Source: Stentor coeruleus (Eukaryota; Ciliophora; Heterotrichea; Heterotrichida; Stentoridae). Taken from it: a stretch of 51,046 bases of DNA. Position numbers and translations under genes: made by a program. The stretch lies in the NCBI GenBank assembly GCA_001970955.1, contig MPUH01000485.1:1-51046 (forward strand), given 5' to 3'. The notes beneath the pieces were generated by a model. It saw only the letters and a list, made by a program, of their open reading frames with translations, did no database searches and was not told the origin of the DNA. The first letter of the stretch is position 1, and each line of letters starts with the position of its first letter. This document shows, one piece after another, positions 30,585 to 40,200 of the stretch.

Positions 30585-31220
30585 CTAAGAACAGCAACTA
30601 GAAGTCTTCGGGGGTTCAGCCAAAGGATTCAAAGGATCTCCATGATCATTCCTCTTATTGTTTTTATTCCTCTGGTTCTTATAAATTTCTTCAAGCAGGC
30701 TCTCAAATGCTTCTCTAACTCTATGCGAAGTAAAAGCCGAAGTTTCAATAAACAAAAGCCCTTCTTGTTTAGCAAAATTTTCCGCAGCCTCAACCGAAAT
30801 TTCTCTTTTTTCCGGGTTTTTTTCCACTAAATCAATTTTATTACCCACAAGCATAATCACAATATCAGGTTCAGCTTTAGATTTCAACTCTTGTATCCAC
30901 TTTTTAGCATTAGCAAAAGTTTTGTTATTAGTCACATCATAGACCAATAATGCTCCTATAGCTCTTCGATAATGAGCTGAGACTATTGCATAATATCGTT
31001 CTTGTCCTGCAGTATCCCATATTTGAGCTTTTACAGTTCCTCCTGATCTTAGAGGTACAACTCTTGTAGCGAATTCTACACCAATTGTGGGATTGGAGTT
31101 TTTTGGTAAGCTGTTTTTTATGTAACGAGATATGAGGTTGGTTTTCCCTACATTGGAGTCCCCAACAAGGACGATCTTGTATAAAAAATCATATTCTTCT
31201 TCTCCGCCGTTGGCATTCAT
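30585..31220 (-). CDS. RAB11: Rab11-like small GTPase
   Basis: 211 residues with all Rab GTPase motifs: P-loop GDSNVGKT (residues 20-27), a switch I Thr in PTIGVEF, WDTAGQE with RYYAIVSAHYRRA in switch II, NKIDL, and ETSA for guanine binding. Switch II and LLVYDVT match Rab11/RabA closely. The C-terminus ends SCCS, a double-Cys geranylgeranylation signal. Rab11 proteins direct recycling-endosome and contractile-vacuole traffic in protists; that role here is family inference. Asn23 replaces the more common Gly or Ala at the position equivalent to Ras Gly13. Convergent with the preceding gene, with only 142 bp between. Stop TAG. Confidence 0.92.
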   Translation of the reverse strand: MNANGGEEEYDFLYKIVLVGDSNVGKTNLISRYIKNSLPKNSNPTIGVEFATRVVPLRSGGTVKAQIWDTAGQERYYAIVSAHYRRAIGALLVYDVTNNKTFANAKKWIQELKSKAEPDIVIMLVGNKIDLVEKNPEKREISVEAAENFAKQEGLLFIETSAFTSHRVREAFESLLEEIYKNQRNKNNKRNDHGDPLNPLAEPPKTSSCCS

Positions 31221-32315
31221 TTTATTGGTAGATTCAAATATATTAGGATTAGAAACTCTTTGGCTTGTTTTTGGTAAAGACTTTGGAAGTTTATTTTTAT
31301 AGAAAATTATAGAGTTATTATGTGATAGGATTATTGTTTATAGTTAAAAACTTGAAATGTATTCTGAGAAGATAGTTTTGATTTGGAGATAATGATATTT
31401 TGAAAGTATATGAAGGAAAAACTGCATGGTTGAGTTTATTATAAATTGTGATTTAAGGCTTAAATATTAAATAGCTTGTCAATAGTTTTTTCTAATTTTA
31501 AACCTATGAGACTAAGATATTATTAGCTGATTCTCTATTAGCAAGTTTTTTGACAAGTTCAACAAGTTGTCTTCTTGAATATTCTTATCATCAAGTCATC
31601 TATCTTCAAGTATATTTCTTGCTACTTGGCCATTAACTATTGAAGATTTGCAGATGATGATTTTAAGTCTGCTCCACATCTTGTAATTATGATAAGAACG
31701 AATTCTTTTCTTAATAGAATGCATATCAGCATGATAGAAATACTAGTATAAGACTGCTGCAAAGCCCAAAAATTAGTAATTTTAAATGTACACTGAGGTT
31801 TAAGGAAATATCATCGTCAATAGATAGGGTCTATGTGGAGTTCATATAGACAATATCTGTAAAAATTGATGATTGATTAAAATGAGCATATTATTCAGCT
31901 TGATATTTCCTCAAGAAGGCTGGAAGTAGTGTTCAAGGTACTTGCAATAAGGCATTTTATTGGTATAAACTATATGGAGTAAAGTGTAAATGCTAGGCTA
32001 TTTATGACTGGGGGTGCTTGATGAATGAAAATGAGTAGGAATTTTGTGGCTTAGAAGGGGATTCAAGAAATTGCTGGAGTTTGGAAATTCTAAATAACGA
32101 GAAGGGTTTTAAAAGCGAAAAGAAGGATATTTTGATGATTTTAATAAGATGTTCAAGTTTATTATATAATAAATGTGCATTTTTATGATTATATTTTGAA
32201 CTTTGAGGCTGGTAACTAAAATCCCACTTCTATTTACCTTTTCTCTAGCTCTTAAATATTTATTACCTCTTATATTATCAGACCATTAAAGAATACTAAA
32301 ATTTATCCCAACTAG
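31221..32315. other. Intergenic, no gene seen
   Basis: About 1.1 kb between two minus-strand genes. The part next to the Rab start (31221-31450) is G/T-rich on the plus strand, consistent with the upstream bias of minus-strand genes. The middle (31500-32160) is less AT-biased but has no frame or RNA signature that could be recognised. Confidence 0.55.
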
Positions 32316-32660
32316 TTAGTTAAAAGATTGGAGATCTGTAGGAACTGTGGTGTTCAACTCAAGAATAACCCTCTTCAGATCTTTTTTCCTATGATATGAC
32401 CCATTTGTTCCTCTTATAATCTTTCCTTGCTTATTCCAAGTGTTAACTTTTTTCACATCAAGGTTGTATAGCTTGGTAAAAATCTGATTAAGCTCAGGCT
32501 TTGTGAGTTCAGGTGGTGCAGTGAAGCACACAGTATTTTCTGGTCTTTCTTTCCCCGATCTTACCAAAAAGACATTCTTGTTAAAGAATTTGTAAGTTGG
32601 GGTTTTTTGACCAAGTTTCCTTTCAACAATAGGTCGAAGATTCAGAACTTTCTTCAGCAT
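32316..32660 (-). CDS. MRPL23: Mitochondrial large-subunit ribosomal protein uL23m
   Basis: The 114-residue frame carries the uL23 core: NTVCFTAPPELTKPELNQIF (uL23 pattern of strand, then 'xKPEI' helix), LYNLDVKKVNTWNKQGK (the conserved V..VNT...GK segment) and KKDLKRVILEL at the end. Cytosolic uL23 is longer with a basic N-terminal extension, so the mitochondrial form fits better. It would bind near the polypeptide exit tunnel. The N-terminus (MLKKVLNLRPIVERKL) is basic and amphipathic, compatible with mitochondrial import. Assignment by motif only. Confidence 0.75.
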   Translation of the reverse strand: MLKKVLNLRPIVERKLGQKTPTYKFFNKNVFLVRSGKERPENTVCFTAPPELTKPELNQIFTKLYNLDVKKVNTWNKQGKIIRGTNGSYHRKKDLKRVILELNTTVPTDLQSFN

Positions 32661-33427
32661 ATTATTTTTATAAATGGAAAATTTAGTATGGGATGATAAG
32701 GATTTGGAAGGTCTTAAATTGGATTTTTTTTTGGCAGAAAACTTGATATTTTATCAAACTATCTAAGAATCCAATTATAAGATTATTTGTGCATAAATTT
32801 TTGAACATGTTACATGATAAAAAATTATTTTAACTAATAATTCATCAATAAATATATTGTATTAATTTTATCTTTACTAGAGAATTATATAGACAATGCA
32901 TAAAATATAAACTGATAATCAATATACTAGATTATTTGATTCCAATATTATTATTATTTTTATATGATATTTTTTATATCTAAAAATGTTTTCCTAAGTA
33001 TATCATCTAATTATTTCAATGCTGTATTTCATTCTATAATTATATTTAGTTTCCAAACATCACCTAGTCAAAAGCCCTTTATTTCATTCCTAAATTTTTG
33101 AATAATAGCGGTTTGCATCTTCTTAAGTTCATCATAATTTAAAAAAATCCCATACCAATAGCGTGATATCTTAATATCACAACCATATCTTAAAACCAAA
33201 ATTAAATTAAACATTAATTTAATTTAAAGTTCCAACTTTAATTCAAAAGAATCCTAATAACAAAAAGTTCATTTCAAAATCAATCAAACTACTATTCAAT
33301 CTCACTATCTTTATTCTCTTTACAACTAAAAAACTCTTATTCAAACCTATTCATCAATTTCTAACATTCTAAGCCGCCACATAAATCTTTATCCTAATAT
33401 TAAATATCCTATACTCTTTTATTAATT
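32661..33427. other. Divergent intergenic region, no gene seen
   Basis: AT-rich. It is G-rich on the plus strand near the uL23m start and C-rich from about 33240 to 33420, next to the plus-strand gene. This matches the bias upstream of genes on each strand. Confidence 0.6.
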
Positions 33428-34465
33428 ATGGGCTGCAAGAGCAGTTTATGTACTGATTCTAATGAACTTATTTTATCTCAACACTTACACGAAAAGGAAA
33501 TCGATGTAACAATTCCAGTATCTGAAAAATCAACAAACCATTCTTTAAATACAATTTTGAATCGCAACAGTAGATCAATTGAACCAGGCAAACCAGCATT
33601 TATGCTAAAGTCCTTTTGTGTGCTAATGCTAAAATCCTTTGATAACTGCGAAGAACTCTTAGCTGTAGCAGAGTTATGGATCACAGAAATCTTTAAATCT
33701 TTAGAAGACTCGGTTGCTTTAGTAGAAGATATGCGAACTATAGTGTCAATAGACTCATCCGGTAACAATCTTATAATAAAACATGAAGTTGATGGACTCA
33801 GGAGCTTTGAAAGGGTGGCATGGTTCTGTCAGAAAATCCAGACAATGGTCAAAAAAACCAAACTTGAAAAATTCAAATACAAACATTTCTGCAAATCAGA
33901 AGAGTTTCTTATGAGTCTTGGTCCACTAACAATATCCTTATATTTAAAACTAGGAAATGAAATCGATTGCGGGATTGGTATTGAAAAACCCTTAGACCGA
34001 AAACAAATGTCTCAATTCTTATCATTATCATCTGAAGCTAAAAACATAGCAACTTGGTGTAATAGCAACGGTCAACCAATCCCTGTATCTTGTAGCTTTT
34101 CAACATTATCATCAAAACAATGTATTAATTTTTATATATTCGATGGACTTAAAGAACAGAATTTCACAAGAGGTCTTTCAGCTTTTTATCATTTTGGAGC
34201 ACCTGTACCAGAAAAACTTCAGGAGATTATTCAGGAAGCAAAAAGTGAAGAGGCGAATTGTCTTCTTGAATTTGATGAGAATTGTATTAGCTCAGTAAAT
34301 TTAATGACACAAGTTTTTGAAGCTCCGTTAAGTGTTTTGAAGTATTTGGATACACCGGTTGATGAGAAAAAGTGGATGCAGTTTCAAAATATATTTGCTG
34401 TGAAGTCAATCAGCTTGGACTTATCTTCAGATGGTTTTCTCTTGAAACAATATGCGTGGATATAA
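33428..34465 (+). CDS. Orphan protein with predicted N-myristoylation/palmitoylation site
   Basis: 345 residues, fold not recognised. It begins MGCKSSLC: Gly2 with Ser at position 6 is a classic N-myristoylation signal, and Cys3 and Cys8 could be palmitoylated, so tethering to the cytosolic face of membranes is likely (inference). The rest looks globular with mixed alpha/beta composition, including RSFERVAWFCQKIQTMVKK and LTISLYLKLGNEIDCGIGIE. There are no kinase, GTPase or TM motifs. Convergent with the next gene, with 91 bp between stops. ATG 33428, stop TAA. Confidence 0.7.
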   Translation: MGCKSSLCTDSNELILSQHLHEKEIDVTIPVSEKSTNHSLNTILNRNSRSIEPGKPAFMLKSFCVLMLKSFDNCEELLAVAELWITEIFKSLEDSVALVEDMRTIVSIDSSGNNLIIKHEVDGLRSFERVAWFCQKIQTMVKKTKLEKFKYKHFCKSEEFLMSLGPLTISLYLKLGNEIDCGIGIEKPLDRKQMSQFLSLSSEAKNIATWCNSNGQPIPVSCSFSTLSSKQCINFYIFDGLKEQNFTRGLSAFYHFGAPVPEKLQEIIQEAKSEEANCLLEFDENCISSVNLMTQVFEAPLSVLKYLDTPVDEKKWMQFQNIFAVKSISLDLSSDGFLLKQYAWI

Positions 34466-34556
34466 AGATTAAAATAACTTAGTGTGAATATTTTTTTACA
34501 AGATAGTAGTTATAAACAGTTTGATTTAAAGGTTTGTTTTTGTTTTTAATTCACTA

Positions 34557-36125
34557 TTATTTAGGTAACCTAAATTCTTCATAATCAGGCAATGCATTAA
34601 TCATAGTAAGTCCATAAGGTGGTGGAGGAGGCTTTGTTTTCTTATCTACCTTTTCCAAATACGGACGATCTTTAGGTTTCTTCAACTTGCTTCCATGTAT
34701 TTTCCACAACTCCCTCGATGTAATAAACGGTTTATCTTTAGGCTTCTTAGAAATATTCCCATATATTTCCCTCAATTCTCTTGAACTTGGTCTTTTTGGC
34801 AGTTTATCCGGGACATAAGGTTTCTTCATCGTCGGGTTCATTCCCCAGCTTTTATTTTTCAATATTTCCGCATTAAATTTATTCAAAGATGTCTCTTCAA
34901 CATTCTCAAATCCTGGCCCAAAAAATGTTATTTTCCCATTTCCTCTTTCAGTTTTAGGTGCTGGTCTTTTAATTTCTTCACTTTCTTCAATAAGTGCCGC
35001 CACATCTTCATAATCAGGAATTTCTTCTAATATATCCCTTCGACTTCCTAATTTTGAGTTTTTCATAAAACTTTCCATACTACTTACATTGGATTTTTTG
35101 TCCATAGATATATTTGATGATGCAGGAACTTTAGATGGATTAGTTATACATAAGTAGTCTTTGCGGGTTAAGGTTTTTTGTGAGGCTGATTGCATTGTGT
35201 AGGGATATTTTACTCGGATACCTTCAGCTAGAGTTACTCCAGGGTTAAGTTTGATTGTATCGAAGATTGATGGCTGGACAGAAGTCATGTTTTTAACCCA
35301 TTCCTGCTCGCGTATTGGAGCGGTTTTAAGTCTATTCACTTCTTCAACATGAGGCGCTCGTTTACCAACCGCAGCAGTATTCGGTGGTAAATTATCCAAA
35401 TTTTTATTTTCAATAGGTTTGCAATCAACTTCACTAATAAGTTTAGGAATTGTATCATACTTCAATTGACTAATAAATAAAATATTCCCATTAGTATCAT
35501 AAGTAAACAGTTTCTTCCTCATTTCAGCAGCTTCTTTTTTCAACTTTTTTTCCTTCTCCTCCAACTCTTCCTTAAGTTTCCTAGCCCTTTCATTTTCATC
35601 AAATTTCCTTTTAAATTCATTCTCTTTTTTAATTCTTAATTGTTCCTCTTCTTCTGTAATTACAATCTTATTAGCAGGTATTGGAAACGGTTGAGGTGCT
35701 TCTTCAATAGGATTTTCCTCTACAGGCTTATCTTTTTTAGTCTGATTTAATCTTCTTGTTATTCCAGATCGAGATGATTTTCCAGACTTGTGGCTTCTAA
35801 AAGATTTACCTTCAGGTTGTGTTATAAGAGGTTCAGGCTCAGGGATAACATAACGTTTTTGTAATGGAATCGAACTTCTTGCCCAATTGTCTATAGAACA
35901 ACTTTTTGGTTCGATAGATTCAGGCCAGTCTAGGTTTTTTACAATTTCATGTCTTAGAAAATGCAGTTCTGTTATCACTAAGAGAACATCTGTTGTTGAG
36001 TGAATAGAAAATGGCTTAGATTTATCGCTTATGTATTTTGAGTATAAGTCTTCAGCACCTTCATTTAGGATTGAATCTATTATTTCGTGAGCGACTATTA
36101 CTGCTTCTCCTAAGAGATCTAACAT
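34557..36125 (-). CDS. C2orf81: C2orf81 (DUF4639) family homologue
   Basis: 522 residues. The N-terminal about 90 residues (EIIDSILNEG, KPFSIHSTTDVLLVITELHFLR, then SIDNWARSSIP) line up with the N-terminal domain of human C2orf81, where a comparable helix, an 'IPFTISQA...ITEWRFLA' segment and 'TDSWAQGSVP' occur; this match is from recall. A central Lys/Glu-rich helix (about 160-205) precedes FTYDTNGNILFISQLKYDTIP, and IKLNPGVTLAEG resembles the 'LKLAPGV' motif of the vertebrate protein. Near the end two copies of SRELxxIxGxxxKKPKDxP occur back to back. Function in animals is not established. Divergent from the otubain gene with 218 bp between starts. Confidence 0.68.
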   Translation of the reverse strand: MLDLLGEAVIVAHEIIDSILNEGAEDLYSKYISDKSKPFSIHSTTDVLLVITELHFLRHEIVKNLDWPESIEPKSCSIDNWARSSIPLQKRYVIPEPEPLITQPEGKSFRSHKSGKSSRSGITRRLNQTKKDKPVEENPIEEAPQPFPIPANKIVITEEEEQLRIKKENEFKRKFDENERARKLKEELEEKEKKLKKEAAEMRKKLFTYDTNGNILFISQLKYDTIPKLISEVDCKPIENKNLDNLPPNTAAVGKRAPHVEEVNRLKTAPIREQEWVKNMTSVQPSIFDTIKLNPGVTLAEGIRVKYPYTMQSASQKTLTRKDYLCITNPSKVPASSNISMDKKSNVSSMESFMKNSKLGSRRDILEEIPDYEDVAALIEESEEIKRPAPKTERGNGKITFFGPGFENVEETSLNKFNAEILKNKSWGMNPTMKKPYVPDKLPKRPSSRELREIYGNISKKPKDKPFITSRELWKIHGSKLKKPKDRPYLEKVDKKTKPPPPPYGLTMINALPDYEEFRLPK

Positions 36126-36343
36126 TTTTTCTAATTATTATTAAGTTAAAGGAAGGTTTTAAAACTTTGTCAGGGGGCTGGTATGAGGAATGGCTTTTTG
36201 GAAGATGGAAAGATTTTTTTATAAGAGTGTATTATATATTAAGAGTTATAGAAAGTTTTATGATGTTTGGATTTGATATGAGGTGGTTTGATAAGGGGTA
36301 ATTTACAACTCAACCATATCTACAACTAAATATCTATAAAAAA

Positions 36344-37216
36344 ATGAAAACTTATTCAAGCTCAGGTTTTGTGAATGAAGTTGAAGATCAAATTGACCAA
36401 AGGGGACAAAAAAGAAAAATAAGATTCTTCGATATCCCTTTAGAACATGAAATTCCAAAAACATTAAGTCAAACCTGGCTTCCAATAAAAGTATTAAAAA
36501 ATGAGTTCAGGTTCAATAATACTTACATTAAAAACATAACCGAACTAAAATCAGAATACTGTGGCTGGAGAAAAGTTAGAGGAGATGGAAATTGCTATTA
36601 CAGAGCTGTTATAGCAAGTTTTCTTCTAAAAATTTTCCATCCATTAAGCCCACTTAACAAAATCTACCAATTCTTGCAATCACTGCCAAAAAATGAACTT
36701 GATTATCCTTCTGAGTTTATTCAAGCAAAGGAAAAAATCACTGAATATATTTCACAACTTTATAATTCTAGTATGCATGGATATGAAAATAGAATTGAAT
36801 GTTTTAGATTTTTAAACAATTCGCTTCAAGATCAAGAATTTGATTTGAACTTAATAAGATTCACTAGGCTTCTCTCTCATTATGCATTTACTGTTACTCA
36901 TCATTCACGTTTTGCCGATTTTTTTATTGCCGATGAAATTCTAACTATTAGTGCTAATATATTAGCAATGGGTACAGAAGCTGAAGGTATTGAATTAAGT
37001 TCATGTCCACTAGGCTTAGGTATAACAGTTAGACAAGTTAATATTTTTGCAAATTTGCTTTATAATACTTTCCCAGATGAAACAGATTCAGGTGATAGTT
37101 TGACTAAAGTGAATATAATCTGTAAAAGTAGAGGTCATTATGATATATTATATTCAACAGAAGATATGGAAAAAGAAAAATATTGCTTAAGAGAAGGTTG
37201 TTACAACCTCAAATAG
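36344..37216 (+). CDS. Otubain-family deubiquitinase (peptidase C65)
   Basis: 290 residues. The catalytic cysteine loop RGDGNCYYRAV gives Asp81 and Cys84, and the catalytic His265 lies in GHYDILY near the C-terminus, the signature of OTUB1/2-type OTU cysteine proteases. The spacing between Cys and His (about 180 residues) is normal for otubains, unlike the shorter OTU core. Expected role is removal of ubiquitin chains in the cytosol or nucleus; linkage specificity cannot be read. The N-terminal 45 residues are extra and charged. Only 22 nt separate its TAG stop from the stop of the convergent giant kinase gene. Confidence 0.85.
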   Translation: MKTYSSSGFVNEVEDQIDQRGQKRKIRFFDIPLEHEIPKTLSQTWLPIKVLKNEFRFNNTYIKNITELKSEYCGWRKVRGDGNCYYRAVIASFLLKIFHPLSPLNKIYQFLQSLPKNELDYPSEFIQAKEKITEYISQLYNSSMHGYENRIECFRFLNNSLQDQEFDLNLIRFTRLLSHYAFTVTHHSRFADFFIADEILTISANILAMGTEAEGIELSSCPLGLGITVRQVNIFANLLYNTFPDETDSGDSLTKVNIICKSRGHYDILYSTEDMEKEKYCLREGCYNLK

Positions 37217-37238
37217 TTAATTAGCCTAAAATACATAG

Positions 37239-40200
37239 TTAAGTGAGTAATCTTCCAGAGTTAGGTTTATTTGTAGGAGCAAAAGCATTAACTGTAATTG
37301 GAGGTTTAACCATATCATTGCCTTTTTGTACCATAACAAGAGGTAATTGTATCTTACTAAGTACCGGGACACTTAGTTTACTTCCTCCAGACATAATCCC
37401 TGGGGGTATCCCTGTAGTATTAATATTCATCAAATATGCAACTTTTGAGTCATCATTAGCAACTGCATAAATCCACATATGACATATTTTGCATTTATAA
37501 AGTCCCCATTGATCAGCCCCACTACGCCATGGTCTTTTTTCAATATATCTAACAATTTCTGAGTTGTTTTCAAGATTCATCGAACATAAAAGCACTTGTT
37601 CTTCATTTTTATTCTGTGATGATAAACAGTAAAGCAAATCTTCTTTACAAGCAAATCCCCATATAAGATGTGGCCAAGATATATTATGCATATCTTTAAG
37701 GACATTAAGAAAATCTCCACATCCTGAACTTGGACAATCAGAAGTATCAACATTTCTATATTGCCAGGCACAGCTACATTGCCTTATAACTTGATTTTTA
37801 GGATCGGCTTTTTTCCTATGGAGAATTATACTACATGAGCCACATAAACATTGATATTTAGGGAAAAGTGCTAAATATTGTCTGATTTTGCTTTGCATTT
37901 GTGTATATTGAGAATATCTTCTTAAGCTTTCTACTGGAATATTCATAAACAGCACTTGACTGTTTACTAAAGACCAAGTTTCATAAAAACTTGTTAAGAA
38001 AATTTCACTTAGACATAGTAATAAACATTCTCTTATATTAGAAGAATTGTTTTCAACAAACAAAATCCGACCTTTTGTCACATGAGCACTTCTTAGGAAA
38101 TCCATAACCCAAGCTAAACTTTGTAGTGGATTCTGACCGATTTTAACATTTTGGAACCTTTTAAGTAAATTTTCATCTACTTCAGAATACACCATATGTG
38201 TTATACCTAAATTCACAAGCCAAGTTAGGTTTTCTTTAAGGAAAATCGATGAACATAAATACACATCGTGAGTAATTTTTAATAGAGATGGAGATGGACG
38301 GAGTTGCTTGAAATTAGAAGATTTACATATCATTGAAGCTTGACACTCTTGAACTGTTTTTTCAAATTCTGATAATGATGAGATTTGATAACTTGATGGT
38401 GGTCTATAAGGAGCTGGTGGTGCATTTACTAATAAAGCATGAAGATGTTCAAAACGTTTTAATGCTTTGTCAATTGTAGGGCGGTGTCTAGGGTCACGAA
38501 CAAGCATATATTTAAGAAAGTCAATCAAGTAAGTGTTTTGATGAAGTTTTTCTATTCGATCTTCAGTAAGGAGTTCTTCATTAACTGAAGTGCATCTTAT
38601 ATAAAAATGTACCCAATCAGCTTCATAAAAAAGAAACTCTCCAGTTAGAAGTTCATATAATAAACACCCTAAACTCCATATATCCGAAGCTCTAGTCGTA
38701 CCAACTTTTCTCCTTCTATCATATTTATCATGTTCTTTCTTAGCAGCAACAGTTATCAAAAGCATTTCAGGACTTTTTATATACTCAGTCCCTTTATTCC
38801 TCATACACACCTCATCTTCAGAATTCACAAACATCCTCGACTCACCAAAATCCCCAATTGTCACTTGGCAATCTTCAACAGGATCATCCAAAAGCACATT
38901 ATCACATTTTATATCATAATGGGAAACATTATGATTATGAATTATCTGCATAGCTTTAAGTATTTCTTTATATATCGTCAAACATCTAGGTAAAATTTCT
39001 TCAAGTGAACCTTGTTGTTTTTCTCTCCATTCTTTTAAGCTTATCGGGTATCTTTTCATAACAATATAATAATCATTTTCATCTAATCCATAATCATAAA
39101 GATCAGTAACACATCTTTCTAAGCGAAATTCTTCAAGGCTAGCAATTTCAGTAAAAATATCATGTAGTACACATCGATCATATATGCTTTTTGGTACAGA
39201 CATTTTTTTTATAGCAACTTTTTCAGGTTCAGCAAGTCCAGTTTCACATTCATAAACTGTTCCATAAGCTCCAGTAGCTATTTTTTTCCAACCCATATAC
39301 ATGCTAGAGTCAAAAAATGTTGCACTTAAAAGCTTGAGTAAACGAAGACCTGCTAAAGGAGGGGTTATATGCCCAACAAGTTTTTGAAGCTTAGGAAGTA
39401 CACTTCTATTAGCAGGATGATTTAAATGATAATGTAATAAAAATAATACATTAGGCTTGCCGTTGTTTATTGGGTATTGAGAACAGTAAAGTTCTTCTAA
39501 AGTCCCTCTTGTTGGGGTTAGTAAAAGGCAAAATATCAATCCTAATATATAAGTTTGAAGCTCTTCATCAGAATAAATTTCTCTATGTGCCCTTTGTTCA
39601 TCGTAAAACTCTTTTTCTTTAAGTATTTCTTGGGATTCTAGGAAATTATCTTTGCCTTGGCCTTTATTTGGGTCAAGAAATGGGGTGTTGGCAAAGATTT
39701 CAGCATTTTTCCCGTTGGTGTCTGCAAAAAGCTGGGTTTTAGTTTTATTATCGAGATTGTTTTGAATACGAGTTAATTCAAAAGCTTTTTTATCTTCTTG
39801 GATTATGGTTTTTTCGAATTCCTTTTTTTCGTTTTCTTTTTTTTCTGGGTCTTGAGTGAGGAATCCGATTTTCAAAGCTGGGATGCTAGGTTTTTTTACT
39901 GGAGGTGGTGAGGACTCATCAAATTTTAGAATTTTTTCCTGAACTTTAGTTTCGATTGGTTCGCCTTTTGGGGTAATTTTCAATAGCGGAATATCAGTTT
40001 TGCCTGACACTTTTAGTAAAGGGACTTCAATTTTAGGTAGGGCCATAGGTGGAGGAGCTTTTTCTGATATTTTTAACAGAGGGATTTCTGATTTTTTATC
40101 TTTACCAAGATCTAATGGAGCTTCTTGTCCTTCTTTTTTAGGTAAATTCGCTAGATTCAAACTGAAACCCCCGATTTTTTTCCCAATTGGCATAGGCAGT

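Noticed and set aside
31540..31570. Short inverted repeat (gacaa...ttgtc) as a hairpin RNA or terminator
   Set aside because: The stem is only about five base pairs, expected by chance in this DNA.
36038..36301. Plus-strand frame overlapping the C2orf81-like gene start
   Set aside because: It overlaps the confident minus-strand gene and the G-rich spacer, and shows no domain.
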